Assembly: GCF_007748095.1 (NCBI RefSeq)
Contig: NZ_CP036287.1
Span: forward strand, 5,146,001-5,210,000
Direction: 5' to 3'
DNA from: Engelhardtia mirabilis
GTDB lineage: Bacteria; Planctomycetota; UBA1135; GCA-002686595
DNA length: 64,000 nt
Shown: positions 56,395 through 64,000 of the stretch, piece after piece
How positions within the stretch are numbered: position 1 is the first letter of the stretch
Layout of the letters: every line of letters starts with the position of its first letter
Position numbers and translations under genes: made by a program
The notes under the pieces: model-generated
Databases searched by the model: none
The model's input: only the letters and a program-made list of their open reading frames with translations
Told to the model about the DNA's origin: nothing

Positions 56395-56802
56395 TCAGTC
56401 GATCTTGACCTTGCCCCCGGCAGCCTCGAGCTTCGTCTTGAGCTCCTCAGCCTCGTCCTTGGAGCAACCCTCCTTGACGGCCTTCGGGGCGCTCTCGACG
56501 AGATCCTTGGCTTCCTTGAGGCCGAGGCCCGTGATGCCGCGGACTTCCTTGATGACCTGAATCTTCTTGTCGCCAGCCGACTCGAGGATCACGTCGAAGG
56601 AGGTCTTCTCCTCGGCGGCGGCTTCAGCGCCACCACCCGCGGGGGCGGCGGCGACGGCAACGGGGGCCGCGGCGCTGACGCCCCAGTGGTCCTCGAGGTG
56701 CTTGACCAGCTTCGAGGCTTGGAGCAGGGACAGACCGTCGAGGGTCTGGACCAGCGACTGGAGCTCGGGCTCGAGCTCGACGGTGGTGGTTTCTTCCGAC
56801 AT
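56395..56802 (-). CDS. rplL: 50S ribosomal protein bL12 (L7/L12)
   Basis: A 135-aa stalk protein. I use ATG 56802 (MSEETTTVELEPELQSLV); the open frame extends a little upstream but without similarity. A hinge rich in Ala/Pro/Gly (AAAPVAVAAAPAGGGAEAAA) links to the factor-binding domain (EKTSFDVILESAGDKKIQVIKEVRGITGLGLKEAKDLVESAPKAVKEG...). Confidence 0.97.
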   Translation of the reverse strand: MSEETTTVELEPELQSLVQTLDGLSLLQASKLVKHLEDHWGVSAAAPVAVAAAPAGGGAEAAAEEKTSFDVILESAGDKKIQVIKEVRGITGLGLKEAKDLVESAPKAVKEGCSKDEAEELKTKLEAAGGKVKID

Positions 56803-56909
56803 CGGAACGACTCCTGAGAGTGAGGGGGTGGTTGGTCTTGGTTCGGTAGGCGCCACCAACAGTGGCGCTGATCTGAGATGCGTCGGGGAGCTTGAACGGC
56901 CTGGGCCGA

Positions 56910-57458
56910 TCAGGCGTCGCCCCCCTCTTCGCCTGCGCCACCGTCTGCGTCGATCTTGGCCTGCAGCACGCGGGCCAGAGCGCTCTGCGGCGCGTTGACG
57001 AGCAGGGCAATCTGCTGAGCGGGTCCGCTCAGGCAGCCGAGGATCTTCGAGCGCAGCGTGTCGCGGTCGGGCACGTCGGCCAGGGCCGCGGCATCCGACT
57101 CCCCCAGCACGATGCCCTCGAGGGCACCGGCGCGCAGGGTCAGCTTGCCCGACTTGCGCAGGGGGCTGCTGGTGACGACCTTCGCAGCGAGAATCGTCTG
57201 CTCCGCGTCGCCCGCGGCGACAGCGGTCGAGCCCGAGAAGACTCCCTCGGGGAACTCGAGACCGCGGTCGCCGAGCACCCTTCGGGCGATCTTGTTGGGG
57301 ACCATACGCAGGCGCACGCCGTGCTCGGCGAGCTGCCCCCGCAGGGTCTCGTTCTCGGGCATGTCGAGGCCGTTGACCCCGAGGATGACGAGGCCCTCGG
57401 CGTCCTTGAAGGATTCCGTGAGTTCGCGGGAGGCGATCTTCTTGACAACGCTCGGCAT
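56910..57458 (-). CDS. rplJ: 50S ribosomal protein uL10
   Basis: A 182-aa stalk base that carries bL12 dimers. ATG 57458 (MPSVVKKIASRELTESF) lies 2 nt past the rplA stop. The C-terminal helix (LRAGALEGIVLGE... QSALARVLQAKIDADG) binds bL12. In E. coli its complex with bL12 represses this operon. The sequence is more divergent than its neighbours but the order fixes the call. Confidence 0.95.
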   Translation of the reverse strand: MPSVVKKIASRELTESFKDAEGLVILGVNGLDMPENETLRGQLAEHGVRLRMVPNKIARRVLGDRGLEFPEGVFSGSTAVAAGDAEQTILAAKVVTSSPLRKSGKLTLRAGALEGIVLGESDAAALADVPDRDTLRSKILGCLSGPAQQIALLVNAPQSALARVLQAKIDADGGAGEEGGDA

Positions 57459-57460
57459 GG

Positions 57461-58147
57461 TCAGCCTCCGTAGGCGATCCAGGCGCCCGGTCCCATGGTC
57501 GTCGAGACCGAGACCTTGCGCAGATAGGTGCCCTTCACGGCCGCAGGACGCATGCCGATCAGGTGGTCCAGGAACGCGGTGAGGTTCGCGTTGAGGTCTT
57601 CGACCGGGAAGTCGCGCTTGCCCAGGGGGGCGTGCACGTTCCCGCCGGCATCGGTGCGGAACTCGACCTTGCCGGCCTTGAACTCGCTGACGGCGTTGGC
57701 GACGTCGGGCGTGACGGTGCCGCTCTTCGGGCTGGGCATCTTGCCCTGCGGGCCGAGAACACGGCCCAGCTTGCCGACATGCTTCATCATGTCGGGGCTG
57801 GCGATCACGACGTCGAAATCCATCCAACCGCCGGCGATCTTCTCCGCCAGGTCGTCACTGCCGACGTGGTCGGCACCGGCCTCGCGGGCCGCGTCGGCCT
57901 TGTCGCCTTCGGCGAACACGGCCACGACGACGGTCTTGCCGAGCCCCTTCGGCAGCGACACCGCACCGCGAACCAGTTGGTCCGACTTGCGGGGGTCGAC
58001 ACCGAGCTTGACGACGACGTCGACGGTCTCGTTGAACTTGGCCGCAGGCAGAGCCTTCAGCAGTTCGAGAGCCTCGGTCGGATCGTACTGCCGAGAGCGG
58101 TCGATCCTCGACGCAGCCGCGTCGTAGCGTTTGCTTCGCTTGACCAT
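57461..58147 (-). CDS. rplA: 50S ribosomal protein uL1
   Basis: A 228-aa L1 stalk protein. KRYDAAASRIDRSRQYDPTEALELLKALPAAKFNETVDVVVKLGVDPRKSDQLVRGAVSLPKGLGKTV and LGPQGKMPSPKSGTVTPDVANAVSEFKAGKVEFRTD are conserved. uL1 usually autoregulates rplK-rplA. Confidence 0.98.
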   Translation of the reverse strand: MVKRSKRYDAAASRIDRSRQYDPTEALELLKALPAAKFNETVDVVVKLGVDPRKSDQLVRGAVSLPKGLGKTVVVAVFAEGDKADAAREAGADHVGSDDLAEKIAGGWMDFDVVIASPDMMKHVGKLGRVLGPQGKMPSPKSGTVTPDVANAVSEFKAGKVEFRTDAGGNVHAPLGKRDFPVEDLNANLTAFLDHLIGMRPAAVKGTYLRKVSVSTTMGPGAWIAYGG

Positions 58148-58149
58148 GG

Positions 58150-58575
58150 TCAGCCCTTTACCTCGATGCCTGAAGAGCGCGCCGTGCCCTCGATGATCCT
58201 GGCCGCATGCTCGATGTCGCGTGCGTTCAGGTCAGCGAGCTTGAGCTTCGCGATCTCTTCGACTTGTTCACGTGTGACTGAGCCGACGATCTCGTGCCCC
58301 ACCATTCCGGAGGCCTTGTCGAGACCAGCTGCCTTCTTCAGCAACACGGCGGCCGGCGGCGACTTCAGGATGAAGTCGAAGCTGCGGTCCTTGTAGACGG
58401 TGATCTCGACGGGAATGATCATCCCCATCTGCTCACGCGTACGGTCGTTGAACTCCTTGACGAACTGCGCGATGTTGACGCCGTGGGCGCCGAGCGCAGG
58501 GCCCACGGGGGGAGCAGGCGTGGCCTGCCCCGCGGGGCACTGGAGTTTGATCTTTCCTGTGACTTCTTTGGCCAT
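58150..58575 (-). CDS. rplK: 50S ribosomal protein uL11
   Basis: A 141-aa GTPase-centre protein. KIKLQCPAGQATPAPPVGPALGAHGVNIAQFVKEFNDRT keeps the prolines that form the thiostrepton site. It starts 3 nt after nusG. Confidence 0.98.
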   Translation of the reverse strand: MAKEVTGKIKLQCPAGQATPAPPVGPALGAHGVNIAQFVKEFNDRTREQMGMIIPVEITVYKDRSFDFILKSPPAAVLLKKAAGLDKASGMVGHEIVGSVTREQVEEIAKLKLADLNARDIEHAARIIEGTARSSGIEVKG

Positions 58576-58578
58576 GGC

Positions 58579-59133
58579 TCAGACGGCCTCCACTTCCCAG
58601 TACTCGAGCTCGACCGGTGTCGGGCGCCCGAAGATCGTGACGATGACTTTAACGGTGCCCTTGTCTGCGTTGACTTCGTCGACTTGACCGTCGAACCCAT
58701 CGAACGCACCGGACTTGATCTTGACGGTGTCGCCCTTGGCCATGCTGATGCTGACCTGAGGGCGCTGTTCGCTATCGGACATGCGGACCAGGATGCCCTG
58801 GACCTGACTCTCGGTGAGCGGCGTCGGCGGCTGCCCGGGGCTACCCAGGAACTCACCGAAGCCGGGCGTCTCGCGCATGGTTGCGCGGGCCTTGATCGTT
58901 CGGTCGCCCTCGTTGTCCTCGAGGTCGGCCTGCACCATCAAATAGCCGGGATACAGCTTCTTCGTGACCACACGGCGCTTGCCGTTCTTGAGGTCGGTGA
59001 CGCGCTCGAAGGGGACCAGAATCTGCGGAATGATGTCCTGCAGACCGGCAACGTTCAGTCGCGTCTCGAGCTGTTTGCGGACGGAGTCTTCGCGGCCTGA
59101 TTGGCAGCGGACGAAGTACCAGCTGTACGTCAT
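58579..59133 (-). CDS. nusG: Transcription termination/antitermination factor NusG
   Basis: A 184-aa NusG. The N-terminal domain shows WYFVRCQSGREDSVRKQLETRL and KKLYPGYLMVQADLED with a GFGEFLG loop. The KOW domain is GDTVKIKSGAFDGFDGQVDEVNADKGTVKVIVTIFGRPTPVELEYWEVE. It starts just 3 nt after secE. Confidence 0.98.
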   Translation of the reverse strand: MTYSWYFVRCQSGREDSVRKQLETRLNVAGLQDIIPQILVPFERVTDLKNGKRRVVTKKLYPGYLMVQADLEDNEGDRTIKARATMRETPGFGEFLGSPGQPPTPLTESQVQGILVRMSDSEQRPQVSISMAKGDTVKIKSGAFDGFDGQVDEVNADKGTVKVIVTIFGRPTPVELEYWEVEAV

Positions 59134-59136
59134 GAC

Positions 59137-59574
59137 TCAGCTTCCTCCCAGGCCGAGAAGCCGCGCGAAGAAGGCGGTGAGGAACCAGTCCACGAGTGCC
59201 AAGAAGCCCATCAACACGAGCACGAAGGAGACCACCACGATGGTCGAGTTGACCACGTTCGTGAACGTCGGCCAGGTCGACTTGCGGAGCTCGCTCTCCG
59301 TGTCGATCAGGATGTCGGCGATCGCCGGCTTGGCCTGCCAGCGCAGCAGCCAGACCGCCAGAACGACGAAGGCCGTCGCACTGATCAGGAAGGCGCCGCT
59401 GACGGCGATCCCGACCACCGGTATGACCAGGTCCGCGATGGCCGGACGCAGCGACGTGACGTGCTGGACAAGCTGGCTGTGCAGGAACGTACAGCCGTAG
59501 AGGATCACGAAGACGAGACCCCAGAACGCGAACATGCGCGCCAGGCGTCCTTGGTCTTCTTTGTAGGTCCTCAT
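59137..59574 (-). CDS. secE: Preprotein translocase subunit SecE (long form)
   Basis: A 145-aa SecE from ATG 59574 (MRTYKEDQGRLARMFAFWG). Three membrane segments are visible at about 12-32, 46-71 and 108-132. The conserved amphipathic helix (DTESELRKSTWPTFTNVVNSTIVVV) precedes the last TM, which is the only part present in minimal SecE. E. coli SecE also has three TMs; most other bacteria have one. Confidence 0.93.
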   Translation of the reverse strand: MRTYKEDQGRLARMFAFWGLVFVILYGCTFLHSQLVQHVTSLRPAIADLVIPVVGIAVSGAFLISATAFVVLAVWLLRWQAKPAIADILIDTESELRKSTWPTFTNVVNSTIVVVSFVLVLMGFLALVDWFLTAFFARLLGLGGS

Positions 59575-59694
59575 CGCTCGGGTGTTGCGTGGTGGTGGTT
59601 GTGGGCTCGGTCTTGGGTCGCAGCGCGGGCGGCTCACTCTGCTCGGGCCTTGGCCCTGGCTGGAGCTCGCCGCCGTGCGCGGTGCGCGGACTGC

Positions 59695-59722
59695 AGCGGG
59701 GTGGGACTGTCCCCACCCCGCT
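59695..59722 (-). terminator. Hairpin after tuf
   Basis: AGCGGGGTGGG (59695-59705) and CCCACCCCGCT (59712-59722) make a perfect 11-bp stem, about 75 nt past the tuf stop on the minus strand. No U-tract. It could reduce readthrough from tuf to secE-nusG. Confidence 0.55.
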
Positions 59723-59796
59723 CGATTGCTCGTCTCCCGCGGTCCCCGCGCGCGCCCCTCGAGGGGCGGCCCGAGGCCAAGGGACGACTCACTGCG

Positions 59797-61005
59797 TCAC
59801 TCGAGGATCTTGGTGACGACGCCGGCGCCGACCGTGCGGCCGCCTTCGCGGATGGCGAAGCGCAGCTGCTCGTCCATGGCGACCTGGGTGCCGAGGGTGA
59901 CCTTGAGCTTGACGTTGTCGCCGGGCATGCACATTTCGGCGCCGCCCATGAGATCGGCCGACCCGGTCACGTCCGTCGTCCGGAAGTAGAACTGGGGACG
60001 GTAGCCCGAGAAGAACGGGGTGTGGCGCCCGCCCTCGTCCTTGGTCAGCACGTAGACCTCACACTCGAAGGTGGTGTGCGGGGTGATGCTGCCGGGGGCG
60101 GCGAGGACCTGACCACGCTTGAGGCTGTCCTTGTCGACACCACGCAGGAGCACACCGACGTTCTCGCCGGCCTGACCCTCGTCGAGCGTCTTCTGGAACA
60201 TCTCGACGCCGGTGCAGACGGTCTTGCCGATGGCTTCCTGCATCCCGACGATGTCGAGGTTGTCACCGGTGCGGACGATACCGCGCTCGATGCGGCCGGT
60301 GCCGACGGTGCCGCGACCCTTGATCGAGAACACGTCCTCGACGGGCATCAGGAACGGCTTGTCGACGGCGCGCTCGGGCTGGGGGATGAAGCTGTCGACA
60401 GCGTCCATCAGCTCGTCGATGCACTTGAACGCATCGTCATCGGGTCCCTTGCCGGCGTCGAGCGCCTGCTCGGCGCGCAGCGCGGAGCCGCGGATGATCG
60501 GCGTGTCGTCGCCCGGGAAGTCGTACTTGTCGAGGAGCTCGCGGATCTCCATCTCGACCAGGTCGAGCAGCTCGTCGTCGTCGACTTGGTCGACCTTGTT
60601 CATGAAGACCACGACCGCCGGCACGTTGACCTGGCGGGCGAGCAGGATGTGCTCACGGGTCTGGGGCATCGGACCGTCCGCCGCCGAACAGACCAGGATC
60701 GCGCCGTCCATCTGAGCGGCGCCAGTGATCATGTTCTTGACGTAGTCGGCGTGCCCGGGGCAGTCGACGTGGGCGTAGTGGCGCGTCAGGCTCTCGTACT
60801 CGACGTGGGCCGTCGAGATCGTGATGCCGCGAGCCTTCTCCTCGGGCGCCTTGTCGATCTCGTCGAACTTCTTCGCCTGTGCGAGGCCCTTCTGGGCCTG
60901 GTGACGGCAGATCACCGCGGTGAGGGTGGTCTTGCCGTGGTCAACGTGACCGATGGTGCCGACGTTGCAGTGCGGCTTGGTCCGCTGGAAGACTTCCTTC
61001 GCCAT
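59797..61005 (-). CDS. tuf: Elongation factor Tu
   Basis: A 402-aa EF-Tu. ATG 61005 (MAKEVFQRTKPHCNVGTIGHVDHGKTTLTAVI); the frame stays open far upstream but crosses tRNA genes. G motifs: GHVDHGKT, EEKARGITIS, DCPGHADY, NKVD and SAL. GRGTVGTGRIERG and the kirromycin/domain III end (MPGDNVKLKVTL...RFAIREGGRTVGAGVVTKILE) are intact. It lies directly behind four tRNA genes, the same layout as E. coli tufB. Confidence 0.98.
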   Translation of the reverse strand: MAKEVFQRTKPHCNVGTIGHVDHGKTTLTAVICRHQAQKGLAQAKKFDEIDKAPEEKARGITISTAHVEYESLTRHYAHVDCPGHADYVKNMITGAAQMDGAILVCSAADGPMPQTREHILLARQVNVPAVVVFMNKVDQVDDDELLDLVEMEIRELLDKYDFPGDDTPIIRGSALRAEQALDAGKGPDDDAFKCIDELMDAVDSFIPQPERAVDKPFLMPVEDVFSIKGRGTVGTGRIERGIVRTGDNLDIVGMQEAIGKTVCTGVEMFQKTLDEGQAGENVGVLLRGVDKDSLKRGQVLAAPGSITPHTTFECEVYVLTKDEGGRHTPFFSGYRPQFYFRTTDVTGSADLMGGAEMCMPGDNVKLKVTLGTQVAMDEQLRFAIREGGRTVGAGVVTKILE

Positions 61006-61238
61006 GTTGGATCGGGGTCTAGCGGCGGGGACGACCCCGCGACGGTTGGTTGTGGATGAAGGCACCCTGCTGGGCGCGCTGAACTCGATCCCCCCCCGAC
61101 GCGCCTGCGTCAGGAGAGTCCTGAGTGGATAAGTAACGATTGGACGTACGGAACGACGTGTGAACCCGAGTGCTCCAGGCGCCCGCGCGGGGGCCGGCAG
61201 CTCGCCCCGGCTCGAACCCGGCTGGGCTCGGCCCCGGT

Positions 61239-61314
<76 letters not shown>

Positions 61315-61361
61315 TTGCGGGAGTCGGTGCAGTCGCGCTGGTCGAGCCGAGCAGACCAAGC

Positions 61362-61435
61362 TGGAGCGGGTGATGGGAATCGAACCCACGTTCTCAGCTT
61401 GGAAGGCTGACGTTCTACCATTGAACTACACCCGC
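61362..61435 (-). tRNA. tRNA-Gly(TCC)
   Basis: Acceptor GCGGGTG/CACCCGC, discriminator T, CCA encoded. The anticodon stem-loop TCAGC-CTTCCAA-GCTGA gives TCC. Equivalent to E. coli glyT. Confidence 0.97.
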
Positions 61436-61850
61436 CTCGTGAGCCCTCGCTTGCCGGTCCGGCGCCTTGCGGCGGGTCGAATCAGGCTTCTCGCGAAGGC
61501 TGAGCTTAGGGGGCGCCGGCGCCTTGCGGCTACCGAGCCTCGTTTCCAGACGGCGCGGCACTCGACCCTCCCGCTCGATCCGCTCGAGACTCGCGCTCCC
61601 GTGCATCTCCGGAGGGTGCAACTCGGAAGAGTGCAGGTGGAGGAAGAGTGCAGGTGGAGAGAGCCTCGGAAGATTCCCGAGGGAGGGGTAACCGAAAGGG
61701 CAGCCGAATCGCCGGCAGCGCCCACATCGTGGCGCCTCCGACAGGCACGCCCAGAGGGCGCGCCGCTCGACTCTGACACACTCAGCTTGCCGGCGAAGGC
61801 TCGGATTCCCGGCCGCTCGCGAGAGCGACACCTCGAAGGCCCTGCGGTAC
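61436..61850. other. Spacer between tRNA-Gly and tRNA-Tyr
   Basis: About 415 bases, much longer than the corresponding spacer in E. coli. It contains a 17-bp tandem repeat (61627-61643 and 61644-61660, one difference). No gene, promoter or known RNA was recognised. Confidence 0.5.
61627..61660. repeat. 17-bp tandem repeat in the tRNA spacer
   Basis: Two copies of AAGAGTGCAGGTGGAGG, the second ending in A. A third shorter echo (GGGTGCAACTCGG) lies just upstream. Probably slippage in non-coding DNA. Confidence 0.75.
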
Positions 61851-61935
61851 TGGTGGGCGGAGCAGGATTCGAACCTGCGAAGGCTATGCCAGCAGATTTA
61901 CAGTCTGCCCCCGTTGGCCGCTTGGGTATCCGCCC
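61851..61935 (-). tRNA. tRNA-Tyr(GTA)
   Basis: Acceptor GGGCGGA/TCCGCCC, discriminator A, CCA encoded. The anticodon stem-loop GCAGA-CTGTAAA-TCTGC gives GTA, with a long class II variable arm. Equivalent to E. coli tyrU. Confidence 0.97.
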
Positions 61936-62285
61936 GCTGAGTGCGCGACCCTGGCGGTCGGTCCGAGCACGAGGCTTCACCCCGCTCCCGCCCCCGAATG
62001 CTCGGTTGGGCGGAGCCGGGGAGCGAACCTCGCTCCCGACGCGTCCAGACGTCGTGTTCCGTTGAGAGTGAGCAGACCGCGCGAAGACCCGCGCGGCGGT
62101 CGCAGCCCTGGGCGCCGCGCCCCGAGGGGTGCCGCGTCCAAGATGCTGTGGCCATTGCCGTCCCCCGCGAGCCGCTGTCGAGCTGACCTCGAGGCAATCG
62201 CCCGGGGGTCAGGTCGGCCAAGGGCCGGATGGGAAACGGTTGATCTAGAGAGCGCCGGCGCGCGACCCGCGGGTCGCACTCCGGT
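61936..62285. other. Spacer between tRNA-Tyr and tRNA-Thr(TGT)
   Basis: About 350 bases. A T-arm-like GGAGC-GAGGTTC-GCTCC hairpin and a CGACG...CGTCG hairpin near 62010-62060 resemble parts of a tRNA, but no cloverleaf can be built. Nothing else was recognised. Confidence 0.4.
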
Positions 62286-62360
62286 TGGAGCCAGCGGTGG
62301 GACTCGAACCCACAACCCCCTGATTACAAATCAGGTGCTCTACCATTGAGCCACGCTGGC
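62286..62360 (-). tRNA. tRNA-Thr(TGT)
   Basis: Acceptor GCCAGCG/CGCTGGC, discriminator T, CCA encoded. The anticodon stem-loop CCTGA-TTTGTAA-TCAGG gives TGT. It is the first gene of the tRNA-tuf unit and equivalent to E. coli thrU. Confidence 0.97.
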
Positions 62361-62445
62361 AGGAGGGCCCCGGGGGGAGCGCTGCGGACGGAGCAGGTCG
62401 AGCTAGGCGAAGTCGAGACGGCCCGGGCCGCCAGAAGGACGGGAG

Positions 62446-62473
62446 ATGGTACGGATCGCCCGGTGGCGGTCAA
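62446..62473 (-). promoter_or_regulatory. Sigma70 promoter of the tRNA-tuf unit
   Basis: On the minus strand TTGACC (62473-62468) and TACCAT (62451-62446) are 16 nt apart, between aroC and tRNA-Thr(TGT). It shares TTGACCGCC and TACCATCTCC with the rpsJ promoter. Confidence 0.78.
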
Positions 62474-62536
62474 CGGTAGCCGCCCGAAAATCGGCGCCAG
62501 GGCCCGAAGCGCGGAACGAAGTTCGCCGCACCAGCC

Positions 62537-63688
62537 TCAGACCTCCTCCACCCGTCGGCGCCAGGCCTCGAAGTTGTCGCGGACCTGGTCGAGCGAGTCG
62601 CCGCCGAACTTGTCGCGGAACGAGCGCGCCAACTCGAGCGCCACCATCGCCTCCCCCACCACACTCGCGGCGGGCACCGACGTCACGTCGGAGCGCTGGT
62701 AGGTGGCCCGGACCGTCTCGCCGGTCTCGAAGTCGACCGTGTCGAGCCCCCGCCGCAGGGTCGGGATGGGCTTCATGGCCACGCGCGCCACCAACGGTTC
62801 GCCGGTGGTCATGCCCCCTTCGAGCCCCCCGGCCCGGTTGGTGCGGCGCCGGAAGCGCCCGTATCCATCCGCGTCCGGTCCGCGCAGCTCGATCGCGTCG
62901 TGAACCTCGGAGCCGGGCCTGCGCGCCGATTCGAAACCGAGCCCGAACTCGACCCCCTTCATGGCCGGGATCGAGAGCAGCGCTCCGGCCAACCGACCGG
63001 TCAGCCGCTCGGGCCCACTGGCGTGACTGCCCAGACCCGGCGGCACACCGGTAGCGACCACCTCGAACAGGCCTCCCAGGGTGTCCAGCGCCTCCAGGGC
63101 CTCGTCCACCCGGCGCTTCCAGGGCTCCTCGCAGGTCGGATCGACCCCCAGGAACTCGCTCCGCTCGCGCAGGCGCTGGCGGCCGTCGCCGGCCCGCTCG
63201 TAGGCGTCCGCCGCCGCGGCGACCCCGCCCAACTCCACCGTGTGCGCGAAGACCTCGACCCCGAAGGCCTCGATCAACTGCCGCGCCGCCCCCGCCAGAG
63301 CCACCCGCATGGCCGTTTCGCGGGCACTCGCCCGCTCGAGAATCGCCCGCGGATCACGGTGGGTGAACTTCTGACAACCGGCCAGGTCCGCATGGCCCGG
63401 GCGCGGGTTGGACGGCACGGGCAACGTCTCGATGGAGTCGTCGCGGTTGGCCAACCGCAGGCACAGGGGCGATCCCAGGGTGCGGCCTGCTCGAACGCCC
63501 GCCAGGACCTCGACCCGATCCGTCTCGAGCTTCGCGCGCCCGCCACGACCGTAGCCGCGCCAGCGACGCGCCAACTCCGCATCGATGCGCTCGGTCGACA
63601 GCTCCATGCCAGCCGGCAAGCCCTCGAGCACGCCGATCAATGCGGGTCCGTGGGATTCACCCGCCGTGGTCCAGGTCAAGGTCGCCAT
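62537..63688 (-). CDS. aroC: Chorismate synthase
   Basis: A 383-aa shikimate-pathway enzyme that makes chorismate from EPSP using reduced FMN. ATG 63688 (MATLTWTTAGESHGPALIGVLEGLPAG) is chosen over an upstream in-frame start. GESHG, GRGGRAKLETDRVEVLAGVRAGRTLGSPL, RPGHADLAG, RASARETAMRVALAGAARQ and GGLEGGMTTGEPL are family motifs. It is probably monofunctional, since no flavin-reductase domain is attached. It lies ahead of the tRNA genes with no other aro gene in view. Confidence 0.97.
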   Translation of the reverse strand: MATLTWTTAGESHGPALIGVLEGLPAGMELSTERIDAELARRWRGYGRGGRAKLETDRVEVLAGVRAGRTLGSPLCLRLANRDDSIETLPVPSNPRPGHADLAGCQKFTHRDPRAILERASARETAMRVALAGAARQLIEAFGVEVFAHTVELGGVAAAADAYERAGDGRQRLRERSEFLGVDPTCEEPWKRRVDEALEALDTLGGLFEVVATGVPPGLGSHASGPERLTGRLAGALLSIPAMKGVEFGLGFESARRPGSEVHDAIELRGPDADGYGRFRRRTNRAGGLEGGMTTGEPLVARVAMKPIPTLRRGLDTVDFETGETVRATYQRSDVTSVPAASVVGEAMVALELARSFRDKFGGDSLDQVRDNFEAWRRRVEEV

Positions 63689-63795
63689 CGGCCGCGGATT
63701 GTCGGCCAGGGCGGGCCGACCCACAACCTGCTCGCGACTTCGATCGGCGCCGACCGTGCGGCCAGGTCCACGGCCCCACGGACGATCGCCAGCAC

Positions 63796-64000
63796 TCAGA
63801 GAGCTTCGATCCCCGAAACGTCCTCGAGGCGCAGTTCCAGGTCCCGCTGGCCGAGTCGCACGACGATCCGCCCCTTGGCTCGATCCAGCCGCTGAACCGG
63901 GCAGCGCTTCGAGTAGCGCGGAACGAAGACCAGATCGCCCTTGCGGAGCTGGTCCAGGAAGGCCTGCCGGCGGTCGGTCAGCCCACCCGCCGCAAGTGCC
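63796..64000 (-). CDS. C-terminal end of a possible MutS2-like protein (partial)
   Basis: The window cuts this gene; 67 C-terminal residues are visible, with a stop at 63796-63798. They contain a small beta domain, KGDLVFVPRYSKRCPVQRLD followed by GRIVVRLGQRDLELRLEDV. This GDxVxV...GxVxxL...VxVG.l.l.v...dl pattern is the KOW-like domain found near the end of MutS2 proteins. The Smr nuclease domain that usually follows is not present here. Assignment is tentative. Confidence 0.4.
   Translation of the reverse strand, partial: ALAAGGLTDRRQAFLDQLRKGDLVFVPRYSKRCPVQRLDRAKGRIVVRLGQRDLELRLEDVSGIEAL

Noticed and set aside
61990..62070. A degenerate tRNA between tRNA-Tyr and tRNA-Thr(TGT)
   Set aside because: A T-arm-like and an anticodon-arm-like hairpin are visible, but there is no matching acceptor stem, the T-loop lacks TTCRA, and the anticodon loop would have 8 nt.

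Overview
The window is about 64 kb of very GC-rich chromosome from a Gram-negative-type bacterium. It carries a type IV pilus or type II secretion secretin system, PtsN, HPF and RpoN, and no plasmid, phage or transposon gene. I think a Planctomycetota-like lineage is most likely. The reasons are an EF-G with an unusual G4 motif, an ArgF'-type (acyl-ornithine) carbamoyltransferase, the absence of uL30 from the spc cluster, and a Tsr3-like protein in the str operon. This placement is an inference, because no rRNA gene is present. Many reading frames stay open on the wrong strand because of the base composition. I chose genes by family motifs, gene order and start context.

Layout. (1) 1-13.6 kb, minus strand: a pilus/secretion block, pilM-pilN-pilO-pilQ, then an RNase E/G gene, rplU-rpmA-obg, a pilT-type ATPase gene and a GspC-like gene cut by the window edge. 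(2) 13.8-17.9 kb, minus: rpoN-truA-hpf-ptsN-HPr, a version of the classical rpoN/PTS-Ntr cluster. (3) 18-22.8 kb, minus: tRNA-Arg(ACG)-tadA-two tRNA-Ser genes-SRP RNA-dnaX-ybaB-recR. The tadA-SRP RNA-dnaX-ybaB-recR order is the same as in Bacillus. A 44-nt inverted repeat sits between recR and ybaB. (4) 23-27.8 kb, plus: argF' and dnaE, the only plus-strand genes. (5) 28.1-61 kb, minus: one nearly continuous information-processing cluster, tuf-secE-nusG-rplKAJL-rpoBC-rpsLG-(tsr3-like)-fusA-rpsJ-rplCDWB-rpsS-rplV-rpsC-rplP-rpmC-rpsQ-rplNXE-rpsH-rplFR-rpsE-rplO-secY-adk-infA-rpmJ-rpsMKD-rpoA-rplQ. rpsN, rpmD, map and rpmG are missing from their usual places. (6) 61.2-64 kb, minus: tRNA-Thr(TGT), -Tyr(GTA), -Gly(TCC) and -Thr(GGT) ahead of tuf, the same order and anticodons as the E. 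coli thrU-tyrU-glyT-thrT-tufB locus. aroC and the end of a possible mutS2 lie upstream.

The least ordinary features are around the str operon. A small Tsr3/DUF367-like protein gene, of a family known as an archaeal/eukaryotic rRNA aminocarboxypropyltransferase, has a perfect Shine-Dalgarno and lies 9 nt before fusA. Between it and rpsG are five tandem 56-bp hairpin-forming repeats. The last repeat contains the rpsG stop codon in the loop of a 10-bp stem. Other notable points are a carbamoyltransferase whose specificity residue looks succinyl-ornithine type, an EF-G with NQCD in place of NKxD, an RNase E/G with an insertion in its S1 domain, an extended PilO, and strong sigma70 promoters in front of the tRNA-Arg, tRNA-tuf, rpsL, rpsJ and rpoB units.
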